The translations under genes and the position numbers were made by a program. This document shows positions 16,256 through 39,692 of a stretch of DNA of 64,000 nt, piece after piece. Positions within the stretch are counted from its first letter, which is position 1. The number at the start of each line of letters is the position of its first letter. The stretch covers positions 6,978,684 through 7,042,683 of the forward strand of contig NC_059268.1 in NCBI RefSeq assembly GCF_017591435.1. Reading direction: 5' to 3'. The notes below the pieces were generated by a model, which saw only the letters and a list, made by a program, of their open reading frames with translations, did not search any database and was not told the origin of the DNA. The DNA comes from Portunus trituberculatus (Eukaryota > Arthropoda > Malacostraca > Decapoda > Portunidae).

Positions 16256-17200
16256 TCAGCATTTGTTAGCTATCATCGTGGGAGTCCTTTGAGCTTTCTG
16301 TGCCATGTTTGCCCCGGTGGAGATAATAGCTTCATCATCTGCATAGCATAATATCTTTATTCCTTGCCCCAACTGCATGGTGACCAAGTTCTCCATCAGG
16401 ATATTGAAAAGAAATGGGCTCTGGGGTGTGCCATTCTCAAATGTTCTAGCGTTTGACAGCTTCTCTTGAAAGGACACTCTTGCTTGTCTATGTGTTAGGA
16501 AGTCACGAGTCCACGCTAGGAGCTTTCCTGACACGCCTTTCCTTGTCAGAGTTTTGAGAATAGCATCCCCGTTTGCCATTTCAAAGGCTTTCTCCAGGTC
16601 CATGAATATGACTATAGCCTTCCTACTTTTTATTGTTGTGAGCATATTGGTGATGCAGTCTCTCGTGCCCTTTTGGTTGGTGTAGGCATAGATGTTGGGA
16701 TGTAGCTTGCCTATTTGCCATTGTAATCTTGCAAGGACCATTTTCTCTGCTGTCTCTCCCATGCAGCATAAAAGTGATATTGGCCAGTATTTGTTTTGCT
16801 CTCGTGGCTTGGGTATTGGTGCAATGATTGCTTGCTTCCATGACTGCGGAAGCTTGCCAGTGGTGTATGACTGGTTGATGATGTGAAGTAGTTCTTCTTG
16901 TGCTTCCTCTCCTGCTTCCCTTATCATTGAATAGCTGATTTTGTCGGCGCCTGTTGCTGTATCTTTTCGTGGTTTTAGAGCATCTTTCAGTTCTTTTTTG
17001 GTGAAGGGTATATCGGTTGATGCTGCTGTGGTACATACATTGTTTGTCATTCTTGTTCTGTTTGGTCTGAGCTCACCTTGTTTCCTCTGTGTCTCTGGTG
17101 GTAGTTGAGCTGTATCGCAACGATCAGCAAACTCATTGATTAATCTGTTGGCCTCTGTGGTTGGTTCTGGGTGTATTGCCTGCTGGGCTGGGTTCTGTCC
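16256..17200 (-). pseudogene. LINE reverse transcriptase domain
   Basis: Motifs in order: TGADKISYSMI, PQSWKQAIIAPIPK, YWPISLLCCMGETAEKMV, IFMDLEKAFEM, NGTPQSPFLFNILMENL and LCYADDEAII. YADD is the catalytic RT box. The GTPQS block has lost its usual Gly-Ser residues. The open frame starts at a Met internal to the domain. Confidence 0.7.
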
Positions 17201-17206
17201 ACAAAT

Positions 17207-18406
17207 GAGGCGTCTCGAACAGGAGGGGTATCCCCGCCAAAATACCAGTTTTCACTTTTTGGTGGGACGTAATGGGTGTATCCCTTTACTTATGAACAGC
17301 ATTGGCCACATTTCGATATTGACTCTTGTTCGTGGTAGTTAAAGGGCTCAAAGTCCAGCACTTTCTTGCTAGACCAAGCCGTGAGATAGCGAGCAAGAGG
17401 GGTATCGCCACCATGCGCTACCACGTGAGTCCCAGCCAATCACCACGCGAGGTGCCGAGTCCGCCTCTCAGCGAGCCAATCATAGCGTCTGGCCATCTTT
17501 GTTGTCCCACGGTGTGTTTACATAATGCCATTTAAACTTTTTCCTTGCTATTATTTCTCACTTTCCATTGCCTTTCAGCCCAGGGCAAGGTGATTTTTTT
17601 GGTATTATTTTGTCACCTGCATCACTGGGATACTTTGTGTAAAGTGTACAATCAGCTGGCTGTCTGTACTAAACCGGCAAAAATACATGAACCTGGATTC
17701 TCACGCCTCAGTAGGCCTCACTGTAAGATTGCATTGTGCTAATTTTTTGAGGATTACACCCTATTTCGTGCTTCAAGCTGCACGTCGCAGGGTAAGGGGG
17801 CGGGGCGAGGATGACTCCACGGAGGAGGACGAAGACCGCCTGGAGGATGACCCTGACTTCTCACCCCTCCCCCCCACCCCTCAGTTACCTAGGCTGAGCT
17901 CAACACTTCAGTATTGTAAGTGTTGGTGTCTTTGTATTAAAATAAAGTAATAATCAGTTGCAGCAATCGTAAGTGCCATGGCTAAAATTTAATAGTTGAA
18001 AATTTATAAAGAAATTACCTTAAATTTATATCATATACATTTCTAGCTGCAAACTATTATTATTATATCTTAATACAGCCCTAAAAACTGTTTTCCATTA
18101 TCAATCCCTTTTATTTTGATGTATTTCCATGATGCTTTACTGTTGCAGTGCAGTTGTACAAAATGAGAGTTTTCGTAATGGGAATAATTTTGGTTTTTTC
18201 CTCTAATGAGGTATTTTTTTCAAGGATAGGTTATTTTCTTTTACATATTCAGAAAGGTCTGTTCCAGGTGCTTATTTTCATATATAATACTTTCCTTTAG
18301 GATCAATGGTTATAGAGTTACATTTTCATAAACATTGCCAAACCTTAAACGCGATTTACTCAAAACTAACTTTTGGCGGGGATACCCCTCTTGTTCTAGA
18401 CACCTC
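17207..18406. mobile_element. 1200-bp inverted-repeat DNA transposon with AAAT target duplication
   Basis: 36-bp terminal inverted repeats differ at three positions and contain the palindrome GGGGTATCCCC. AAAT occurs directly outside both ends (17203-17206 and 18407-18410). Removing the element and one AAAT restores the LINE frame as IRTICGQNPAQQ. A short acidic reading frame near 17790-17910 (EDDSTEEDEDRLEDDPDF) ends at a good donor site and may be a transposase relic. Superfamily is not assigned. Confidence 0.8.
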
Positions 18407-19520
18407 AAATGGTCCTTATTTGTTTCCACATTTTGCTGATGTTGGTGTGTGGATCCAAAGAAGCACACCAGTCAATCCATTTGTTGTTTCTTATTGCCTT
18501 TGTACCCTCTCTTTCAGTTCTGGTGGCGGCTTTGAGGAGGGCACATGTAGTGTCTGTGTTGTGGCGTCGGTGTAGCTTCTTTGCTTGGTTAATCATATGT
18601 TTGTACTCCTGTACATTTTTATTGTGGTACCACCAGTCTTTGTAGTGCTTTTTGGGCATTTTTGTTAGTGGAATGGCTTGGTTGGCTGCAGTGTGGAAAG
18701 CTGCTGTGCGTCTGGCATCTTGTTCGTTGAGGTCATTTAGTCGAGGTGTTTCCCTGAGTTGACTTGTTATTGATTCCCTGAAGAGCGGCCAGTCTGCTTT
18801 TCTTGTGTTCCATCTTGGGTTGTGTGGAGGTTTTACTAATTTTGGTACCATGAGAGTGGTGCAAATTGCAAAGTGATCACTCAACAAAAAGGGATAATGT
18901 TCCATGTTGCATTTTGTGAGGTGATCTTAGAGGTGAAAAAGAGGTCGAGAACCCCTCCTGCCATGTGTGTGGCTTCGCCTGTGTTTAACAGTGCTGCTTC
19001 AGGAACGTTTGTCATTACTTTGGCAATGTGATGTCCGTTTTGGTTTCTTGGTTTGGTGGATCCTATTGCTTCATGGTGTGCATTGAAGTCCCCACCTAGG
19101 AAGGTGGGAGAGGTGGCACAGAGAGAGAGGACTTCGCTTGCATCTAGTGTTGCACAGTCTGGACTGCTATAGATGTTGTAGATTTGTAAGTGTGTCTCTC
19201 GAAGTTGTACAGACACCGCCAGTACCTCCACTCCTTCTCCACACGAGGAGGGTCTTGGGATTTTCTTGCTGGGGATAGTGTTCTTCACAAGAATCGTACA
19301 ACCTCTTGCTTGTACCAACATGGCGTGTAGGTGGTAAGCTTTGTACCGTCTGAAAGGCAGTTTGCTGTCTTCAGTGAGAAGTGTTCCTGCAGGGGGATAA
19401 CGTCCCTGTTTTCATCTTTTGCATCTGCCATCAAGAGGTGGTACTTATTCTTTATTCCCTGGACGTTCCATTGCAGGATGTTGAGTGTTTCTGTTGTTGT
19501 TCTCTTCTTCAGTCCGAGTG
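18407..19520 (-). pseudogene. LINE AP-type endonuclease domain
   Basis: In shifted frames it reads LNILQWNVQGI, then LGGDFNAHHEAIGS (Asp and Asn of the catalytic GDFNAH box), GGVLDLFF and LLSDHFAI (the SDH catalytic end). The endonuclease nicks the target before reverse transcription. The next segment ends KMWKQIRTI at the edge of the inserted 1200-bp element. Confidence 0.65.
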
Positions 19521-19769
19521 CTATTTTTTCTTGTTCTATTCTCGCTGTCGCGGGAGTGATGCCTGGAGGCAGCTAGTCTAGCCGAGACAGAGACGGCCAG
19601 CTTAAATACAGTCTCCCCATCATTGCAATACTGTGGTTGGCTCGCCTTTGGGCCAATCACTGCTGCTTTATCCACGTGCATGGCCATCACTTCCAGTCCC
19701 CCCACTTCCTGCCTCTCAACAATACCACCTCACTCCATCTTCACTACCATACCACCACATTGCGCCGCT

Positions 19770-20830
<1,061 letters not shown>

Positions 20831-21139
20831 AAGACAATCCAAATGCATAACTATAGAACAGGACATAATTGGTGAACCCACTTTCCCCAACCATGTTGTT
20901 GTTGTTCCCAGACTCAGGATAAGACAGCTGCCTCAATGCTCACATGTATAGGGTAAGTCTAATGCACCCTGATACCACACACAGCCAGACACCCCTGAAT
21001 ACCTACTGCTGCACTACCTCCGTCACCACTCCCACTGCACTTTTTTTCTCCACATGCTATCACTAATATCACTGTACAGCCACAGGCCATCATTAGCAGA
21101 CCTGGTTGACTTGCAAAACCCTGGCCTGACATTCAAGAT
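20831..21139. other. Unassigned stretch before LINE J
   Basis: C-rich sequence with no recognised coding content, probably LINE J 5' UTR in its right half. Confidence 0.35.
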
Positions 21140-21259
21140 GTGGTCTCATTTATACAATTGAGCAGCTGCAGCCTGCCCTCTAAAGACAACTTCTACTACT
21201 TCCTACACTACACTACAACACCTTACACTTTTACACTCTCTTCAAATCAAAATTTAATA

Positions 21260-22193
21260 ATGGCTTCACCACGCCCTGCCTCGGAGTCCCCCTCTGGGGA
21301 GGGGACCATAAATGTCCCCAGGTCGGACTGCCCCTCTGCTGTCGACCTTGGGTGTCTTGACACTTCATCTAATACTTTCACTATCAATTTCTGCAACATT
21401 CGTGGCCTTCGTTCTAATTTTCAATCTGTGGAACACCACCTCTCCTCTACTAAACCTCATCTTCTCTTCCTAACTGAAACACAGTTGTCTGTGACTACTG
21501 ACAGCAGCCCCTTTTCTGTTCCCTCCTACTTGCTCTATCCTCATTTTCAATCCAAAGCTGGATGTTGCGCGTAACGACACCACTTGCTCTCGTGCCCACA
21601 ATCTTGAATCTTCAGAATTTTCTACCATCTGGCTAAGACTTCAATGTCACTCTCTAACTAAATTCATCTGTGCTGTATACCTCTCACCTAATTCCTCTGA
21701 CTATGTAAAATTCTTTGACTATTTGACTTCCAAGGTGGAGCACATCTTATCTCACTTTCCTTTTGCTGAGATCTCCATTTTAGGGGATTTCAATGTTCAC
21801 CACCAGCTTTGGCTTTCATCTTCTTTCACTGACCAACCTGGTGAACAAACCTTCAACTTTGCTATCCTTCATGACCTAGAGCAGCTAGTGAAGTTCCCTA
21901 CCCGTATTCCTGACCGCCTTGGAGACACGCCCAACATTCTTGATCTTTTCCTAACCTCCAACCCTTCTGCTTACTCTGTTAAACTTTCCTCTCCGTTGGG
22001 CTCCTCCGACCACAATCTAATTTCCGTTACCAGTTCTATCACTCCAGTGCAGCCTCAGGACCCGCCTAAGCGGAGGTGCTTCTGGCATTTTAACTCTGCT
22101 AAGTGGGAGGAACTAAGGCAGTACTATTCTGATTTCCTTGGGATGATTATTGTTTTCATGTCAGAGATCCTTCTCTTTGTGCCGAGCGCATAA
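21260..22193 (+). pseudogene. LINE J endonuclease domain
   Basis: Motifs: FCNIRGLRSNFQSVEHHL, LLFLTETQLS, ISILGDFNVHHQLWL, NILDLFLTSNPSAY and LGSSDHNLISV. These are the E, GDFN and SDH boxes of AP-type LINE endonucleases. Compared with copy 2 at 29260-29300, copy 1 has lost about 8 bases near 21569, which breaks the frame. Confidence 0.7.
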
Positions 22194-22602
22194 CAGAGGT
22201 GATTATCTCTGGCATGGAGCTATACATTCCTCATACTTTCTCTAACCCTAAAGCTAAAAAGCCTTGGTTTAACTCTGCTTGTTCTCGTGCTGTCAATGAT
22301 AGAGAGGCGGCTCACAAACGGTTCCGTAGCCATCCAACTGCTGAAACTCATGCCCTATATATTTCTGCCCGTAATCATGCCAAATCTATTCTCCAACTTA
22401 CTAAAAACTCTTTCATCAATAGAAAATGTCAAAGTCTTTCCAATTCTAACTCCTCTCGAGATTTCTGGCATCTAGCCAATAATATCTCTAACAACTTTAC
22501 TTCTTCGTCTTTCCCTCCTTTACTTCATCCAGATGGCTCTACAGCTGTCTCTTCTTTTCTAAAGCTGAACTCTTCGCTCAAACCTTTGCTACCAACTCAA
22601 CT

Positions 22603-24197
22603 TTGGATGATTCTGGGCATATTCCTCCTACTCCTCCACCCTCTGACTACTTCATCCCTAAAATTAAAATTCTTTATAAAGACGTTTTCCTGGCCCTCTC
22701 TGGCCTTGATTCTCGGAAGGCTTACGGTCCGGATGGAGTCCCTCCTGTTGTTCTCAAAAACTGTGCTTCCGAACTCGCTCACTGCCTGGTCAAACTCTTT
22801 CATCTGTGTCTCTCTACTTCTATTTATCCTTCTTGCTGGAAGTTTGCTCACATTCAACCTGTCCCTAAAAAAGGTGACCACTCCAATCCTTCTAACTACC
22901 GCCCTATAGCTTTGATTTCCTGCCTTTCTAAAGCCTTTGAGTCTATCCTTAATAGGAAGATAATGAGGCATCTATCAGCTCACAACCTTCTCTCTGATTG
23001 CCAGTATGGTTTCCGTAAAGGCAGATCTACTGGTGATCTTCTTACTTTCCTAACTGAATCTTGGTCATCCTCTTTTAGGGACTTCGGTGAAACCTTTGCT
23101 GTCGGCCTTGACATATCGAAAGCCTTCGATAGAGTCTGGCACAAATCTTTAATTTCTAAACTACCCTCCTACGGATTCTATCCTTCTCTCTGTACCTTCA
23201 TCTCCAGTTTCCTTTCCGATCGTTCTATTGCTGCTGTAGTAGACGGTCACTGTTCTTCCCTAAAACTATCAACAGTGGTGTTCCACAGGGTTCTGTCCTA
23301 TCACCCACTCTCTTTCTATTATTCATCAATGATCTCCTAAATCTGACTCAATGCCCTATCCACTCCTATGCTGATGATACCACCTGCATTATTCAACAGC
23401 GTTCAACAGACGCCCAACCCAACAACAATTAAATGACTCAAGGCGAGATGCTATAGGACGCCTAACTTCTGATCTTTCACTTGTTTCTGATTGGGGCAGA
23501 GAAAACCTGGTTTTGTTCAATGCCTCAAAACTCAATTTCTACAACTATCTACTCGACATAACCTTCCAGACAACTATCCTCTCTTCTTCAATAACACTCA
23601 ACTTCCCTCTCCTCTACATTAAACACACTCGGTCTATCCTTCACTAAAAATCTAAACTGGAAATTTCACATCTCTACTCTTGCTAAATCAGCTTCCAAGA
23701 AGTTAGGTGTCCTATGGCGTCTTCGTCCATTTTCTCTCCCTCCCAGCTGCTTGCTCTGTACAAGGGCCTTATCCGCCCGTGTATGGAGTATGGCTCTCAT
23801 GTCTGGGGGGGATCCACACACACAGCTTTACTAAACAAGGTGGAATCTAAAGCTTTTCGTCTTATCAACTCTTCTCCTCTAACTGACTGTCTTGATTCTT
23901 TAAGTCACCGCCGCAATGTTGCATCTTTATCTGTCTTCTACCGCTGTTTTCATGCTGTCTGCTCTTCTGAACTTGCTAACTGCATGCCTTCCCCTCCTGC
24001 GGCCTCGCTGCACAAGACTCTCTACTTCTTCTCATCCCTATTCTGTCCATCTTCCTAATGCAAGAGTTAACCAGTATCTTCACTCCTTCATTCCCTACAC
24101 TGGTAAACTCTGGAACTCTCTACCTGTGTCTGTATTTCCACCTGCCTATGACTTAAACTCTTTCAAAAGAGGAGTGTCAAGACACCTCTTACGTTAA
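22603..24197 (+). pseudogene. LINE J reverse transcriptase and C-terminal region
   Basis: Motifs: SRKAYGPDGVPPVVLKNC, PVPKKGDHSNPSNYRPIAL, YGFRKGRSTGDLLTFL, VGLDISKAFDRVWH and, after a frameshift, HSYADDTTCI (catalytic YADD at 23367-23378). The C-terminal part (ALYKGLIRPCMEYGSHVWGG, KLWNSLP, GVSRHLL) is the conserved tail used to recognise copies 2 to 5. Confidence 0.75.
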
Positions 24198-24408
24198 CTG
24201 GACCCTCCTTTTAGATTTTTTTGTTTTTTCTCTTTCTACTTTCCTCTTAACAGGGCCTGGCAACCAGCGGGATTTTTTTTTTCCAACACTTTGTTTTCCC
24301 TTGGCCAGTGCCCTTGTAATGTAAAAAAAAAAAAAAAAAAAAAAAAAAACACCATAGTATTTCTCTGGAAGACAGGACAGCTTGCCAGAACTGAAGTAAA
24401 TAACTTAC

Positions 24409-24521
24409 CTTCTGCCAGCACCTTCTGGATCTTACAGGCAATGGCACTACAGCCTTCAAGATCCACAAACCCCAACAATAACAAGGATTTTTGTCGGTCT
24501 TGACAGTCTACCACTACACCA
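24409..24521 (-). CDS. Orphan candidate coding exon, function unknown
   Basis: On the minus strand a 113-base open segment lies between an acceptor (TTTCCTACTTAG) and a strong donor (GAAG/GTAAGT). It reads VVVDCQDRQKSLLLLGF and then VDLEGCSAIACKIQKVLAE. Composition and clean splice sites look like a host exon. The family was not recognised. Partner exons were not found; the LINE J insertion lies only 60 bases downstream of its donor. It could be a single orphan or a decayed gene fragment. Confidence 0.4.
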
Positions 24522-24526
24522 CTAAG

Positions 24527-25692
<1,166 letters not shown>

Positions 25693-25966
25693 GTAAGCTT
25701 GGATTACCACCACCTTATATTCCTCTTTCAGTTATTGTGATTTTTATTTGATATTGCTATTTGTTTATATTGTATTTATATAAAGCCATGTCAGACATCC
25801 ACATGATCCACAACCTACATCATCAAACTGACTTGAGCTTTGTGTTGTTGTCTGAGCAGTTGTTGCTTCAAATCCCCACTTCCGCTCTCCACCTGCCTGT
25901 CATTTTAGCATTGTCATTGTTAGCCCAGCAACATGTTGGCTAGCTGGGACTTAACACACACACACA

Positions 25967-26118
<152 letters not shown>

Positions 26119-26159
26119 TTAGGTTTGGTCACGAGCCTCCTTAACATTTCATTCTCAAG

Positions 26160-35901
<9,742 letters not shown>

Positions 35902-36191
35902 GGCCCGGTAGCTCAGTGGTTAGAGCGCTGGCTTCACAAGCCAGAGGACCGGGGTTCGATTCCCCGGCCGGGTGGAGATATTTGGGTGTGTCTCCTTTCA
36001 CGTGTAGTCCCTGTTCACCTAGCAGTGAGTAGGTACGGGATGTAAATCGAGGAGTTGTGACCTTGTTGTCCCGGTGTGTGGTGTGTGCCTGGTCTCAGGC
36101 CTATCCGAAGATCGGAAATAATGAGCTCTGAGATCGTTCCGTAGGGTAACGTCTGGCTGTCTCGTCAGAGACTGCAGCAGATCAAACAGTG

Positions 36192-36193
<2 letters not shown>
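35902..36193 (+). mobile_element. tRNA-derived SINE 2, copy 2 (full length)
   Basis: The head GGCCCGGTAGCTCAGTGG includes an anticodon-like arm CTGGC-TTCACAA-GCCAG (anticodon CAC, Val-type) and a B box GGTTCGATTCC. The tRNA-unrelated body contains GAGTAGGTACGGGATG and ends CAAACAGTGAA before (AC)n. Weak acceptor-stem pairing and a 200-base body argue against a functional tRNA gene. Confidence 0.9.

Positions 36194-36281
<88 letters not shown>
36194..36281. repeat. (AC)n array after SINE 2 copy 2
   Basis: AC array of about 88 bp beginning at the SINE 3' end. Confidence 0.97.
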
Positions 36282-36283
<2 letters not shown>

Positions 36284-36717
36284 CTGCACTGAGTCACTTA
36301 ATTCAAATACGACAAAAATGAACAAACAAAAGAAATGAAAAGAAAAAAAGAAAAAGACAAAGAACGAAAATAATCAAAGATATAAAAGAAATAAATAGAT
36401 CAACAAAATAAATAATACCAAACAATACTGCAGCAAAGTATATCGAGCGGTAAACACAACAATGCAGGTAAACATGTGTTGAGCTTACATCATACACACA
36501 TTAACCACGCATTCCCAAGAGCCTCTGTGCACCATTCCATTGCACTGCCAGGATTGACAGCTGCTCCCTCAGCATGTCACCAGAGTACTGTGGTACAGAC
36601 TAAGTAGAGGTGAGAGAGCTGCACCACGCCATGCATCACCACGCTCTCGCCTCCCTCTACACACTATTGTACTGCTTCTCCTACTGCCAATGCCTTACCT
36701 CCAAGCTCAGTGTGGTG

Positions 36718-37977
36718 CACTGCCTTCCTAGTGAAGTACACCACCACGCTGTCCAGGATGATGTTAGTTACGGTAAGCGTGGAGGGGCCTGCAACAGCCA
36801 GCCCCGTGCCCACCTGGTGCCACTTAGCCCGGGCCTGTCACCACGGGCACCACCAGCAGGTCATCACCAACCAGGAATTCTGATGGTGGAGATATACGAC
36901 TGTGAAATTGTGAAGCTTAGCAGTGCGTCACTGTCATCAACAGCACCACTGTGAGGGAGCAGGACCTAGCTGTGAGGAAGATGGAGGAAGGAGGAAAGGA
37001 CTCATCTGGTCTGCGGTGAGACACTCCTCCACGGTGGGGCACAGCCACCAGGTGGGGCGCATCATGGGGGACACGGAGGTGGTGGCCTCCTGTGCCAGGC
37101 TGAGCAGCAGCGGCTTGTACTGAGTGTGCAGGCGTGTCACCTCCCGGCACAGCTTGGTCACCTGCAAATAAATAGGACACGCGAGGGATTACAACTGTCT
37201 GTAAACATTTCCTTATCTTATCCCTAACATTGAAGAGTCTGTGAAGAAAAGTACTTGGCTTTGCAAAGGTGTTTCCATGACCAAAGTGAGAGTTCATGAA
37301 GGACTTTGCATGATCAATGGAAAAAAGAAAAGACTTCGTCGCACACCTTGAGTCTCCTGCCAGGAGTAAAGTGCAAGGCGGGTCTGGCCTTATAAGTTTA
37401 CCGAACCTCAATCATAGGTGGCTTGAAACGACTTCGTCAGTGTTTACAAGCATCACTTAAATAAATTATATGATACGTTGTAATAAAGCCAACACGTTCT
37501 GCAATAACGTGGCTGCCTTACCTCCTCATCGTAGTTCTAGGGCAGGATGGAGAACTGCAGGGCGGGCATGAAGGCGTTGGCTTGAGCCCACCTGACGAAC
37601 AGCTCCTTGCCGGGATGCAGCCTCTACACGTTGCCTCCTATCATGTCTGGCAGCACGAATGGGTAACCAAGGAGGCCCGGCGGTGAGGAGCAATGAGGTA
37701 AGAGGTGAATCCGTCCCCAGCATTGGCATTTGTCCCGCATGACATTGAAGGCAGCAACAGAACACAGCAGTGGAGGCACATTGTGGGCAGCATTTCCAGA
37801 CACACAGGCCAACACTAACCAAAGCGCAGCAGCGAAGGCACGAGCGTCTTGAAGCCATTGTAGTAACTCCAGGTGGAGTACTTGTCAAGCATCCTGACGA
37901 AGATTGGGAAGCGCTGGGAGCTCTGGCCAACTCTGGTCTCCACGATGTCCCTGAAGTCCGCCAGTGGCTCCATGTAC
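36718..37977 (-). pseudogene. GH31 glycosidase (MYORG-like) pseudogene
   Basis: Glycoside hydrolase family 31 enzymes cleave alpha-linked sugars; MYORG is a membrane-bound animal member. Minus-strand segments in order: 37977-37820 (FRDIVETRVGQSSQRF, YNGFKTLVPSLLRF), about 37688-37522 (GLLGYPFVLPDMIGGN, ANAFMPALQFSILP), 37161-37006 (RLHTQYKPLLLSLAQE, MMRPTWWLCP), about 36880 (EFLVGDDLLVVPVV) and about 36770 (LDSVVVYFTRK). Lesions: TAG codons after GGNV and in place of the Trp in FSILPWNYDEE, a missing acceptor AG before GLLGYPF, and a donor reading AT instead of GT at 37005. No 5' exons were found. Recent loss is likely because homology is still strong. Confidence 0.75.
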
Positions 37978-38028
37978 CTGCCACCATTCCACCATCTCAG
38001 GCTACATTCCTTACCCAAACTAATCTTA

Positions 38029-38071
38029 TAACGCAACCTACCTTAACCTAACCAAACCTAACCTAGCCACA
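38029..38071. repeat. Short CCTAA-rich telomere-like patch
   Basis: Repeated AACCTAAC/ACCTAACC units in a 40-base stretch, resembling the arthropod telomere repeat TTAGG/CCTAA in degenerate form. Confidence 0.5.
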
Positions 38072-39490
38072 ATTTCAGGCTGCATTTCACACATAACTAG
38101 AAATAACTTGAGAGTATACTCCTAACTGAACCAAACCACGCCCACCATTCACCCATCTTTGCTCCTGAAAGCTCGACTGACGCACACTGTTGGTTCATAA
38201 GATCACTGAACACTGAATTGGTGTTCCTGATGCACTGAGTGTGTAGTTGTGTTGTCAGGTTGGATTTGATAGATGTGCGTTGTATCTGGATTTGTCGGTT
38301 TGTATTTCTTTGTATTGAATTTGTACACCCGTGAGAAAAAAAGGTAGGATCAGTCAGTGTCAGTCGCCTTTCTTTCTTCTGTTGCATTGTGTTAGTTTGT
38401 ATTTCTACTTATTTGTATCGTGTATGTATTGTATTTGCTTTCCCCAGCACCTGCGCCATGTCCGTACCACACAGCAGCGTTTTAGTGTGACTTGAATCCA
38501 CACTTATCCCATTCACGTACCACACAGCAGCGTTTTAGTGTGACTTGAATCCACACTTATCCCATTCACGCTATTGTTACCATGATACCCTTTTCATGTA
38601 GTGCTGTCAGGTTTGTTGTCAATAAAGTATGTATCTACGCACCTACTGGATTGCATTTTCTTACGTAAGAGAAGGAAACTGGCCAAGCACAACGCAGAGT
38701 ACACAAAAAAGCCCACTTAGTTCACAGTCCTCATGCAGGTGGGAGAGAGTTAGCCAAAAGAAAGGGGTAAATGTCTTAATACCTGAAATCAGGAACACTC
38801 TTCCTCTTTCAATAAAATGTGAATGTAATACGTTGCCGGCCAATAGCTTCAAATTTAGAGTAAAAAAGCATCTTTATCATCTTCAATCGCTAGAGTAATT
38901 CTTTAAATACTTTTGTCATGTATGTATACAATAGGATTGAATGTGTTATTGATTTACTACACATACTGCTATTTTCTATGAGTATATGGTATTTCTTTTT
39001 TATATGCAAGGGTTACACATTTATAGATCTGTAAAGGTATCGATTTATTTATGTTAGTTGTGTTTTCAAGGATGTATTGCCACTATTTTGGACTGAGTGA
39101 AAAGAATCCTGTATAATGTCCATAGGTCTGCAATATGAGAGTTATCTCTGCAGACTGTTCCACGAATGTACTCTATTTTCATCATACATGTATGTATTGT
39201 TACGGAATAAATTTGCTGAACTTGAACCACAAGTACTGAAAGGAGACAAGTAATGAGGCACATCACTTAAGATTTGGTCTCGCTCATTCTTTTCGCCATA
39301 AAGAATAAACACAACGTAAACTAAGTCCCTCTTAGAGTTTTGCAAGCTTTCTGCTTTGCTGCAATGAACAAACTCAAAGCGATAAAGACGCGCCAAAACA
39401 GAAGTGAAACGATTAGAAAAAGAAAATTACTATTCTAAGGCAGTACAGGGTTTGGAGTCAACTGTAAAACAAAATAAAATGTCTCAGTAT
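38072..39490. other. Non-coding stretch with a perfect tandem duplication
   Basis: No gene recognised. It contains the 53-bp duplication listed separately and ordinary AT-rich DNA. Confidence 0.4.
38464..38569. repeat. Perfect 53-bp tandem duplication
   Basis: 38464-38516 and 38517-38569 are identical, each starting GTACCACACAGCAGCG. Confidence 0.95.
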
Positions 39491-39692
39491 TTCTTTTTTT
39501 TATTTATACCATGTGGGCCTTTTCACGGGAATTTATGGACTAAAGGGGATACTTTTTGTGGTACCTCTTATCTCAAAGCCCGAATGAGGAAGCCCAACCT
39601 ACACTCGGACCGTGGACAGGATTCGAACCCGTGAGCTTGGAGATTCGTGGGACCCCAAAGCACGCAAGGTTCATCTGTACCACGGCGGCCCC
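39491..39692 (-). mobile_element. tRNA-derived SINE, family 1, copy 2
   Basis: Same head and body as the copy at 1898-2133, with a B box GGTTCGAATCC (minus strand) and a T run at the left end. It carries a deletion of about 25 bases relative to copy 1. Confidence 0.75.

Larger units (their letters stand above)
14499..19765 (-). mobile_element. I/Nimb-like LINE with RNase H, interrupted
   Basis: Read on the minus strand, the order is endonuclease (about 19500-18800), reverse transcriptase (about 17200-16250, with YADD), RNase H (about 15330-14912) and a terminal CCHC-type motif (CEHCDTDSC). An RNase H domain after the RT places it with the I/R1/Loa-type LINEs. ORF1 is not seen, so the copy is probably 5'-truncated. 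It is inactive: several frameshifts, a 1200-bp insertion (17207-18406) and a palindrome (15860-16015). It lies inside LINE A. Confidence 0.7.
21140..24349 (+). mobile_element. LINE J (jockey/CR1-like), copy 1, near full length
   Basis: A plus-strand LINE with endonuclease then reverse transcriptase, no RNase H, and a 30-base poly(A) tail at about 24319-24349. The 3' UTR carries CCCTTGGCCAGTGCCC, a signature found in every other J copy. Frameshifts near 21569, 22190, 22600 and 23280 make it inactive. No ORF1 is visible. It sits between PCCA and CNTD1. Confidence 0.75.

Noticed and set aside
17687..17950. piggyBac transposase
   Set aside because: Acidic stretch only, no catalytic residues, and the flanking target is AAAT rather than TTAA. 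Kept as a possible relic within the element entry.
14091..19765. One LTR retrotransposon spanning the whole nested block
   Set aside because: No second LTR near the right end, and the internal genes are LINE-type (endonuclease, RT, RNase H) on the minus strand.
35905..35975. tRNA-Val(CAC) gene calls at the SINE 2 heads
   Set aside because: The acceptor stem pairs poorly and the sequence continues into a constant 200-base body in six copies, so these are SINE heads.
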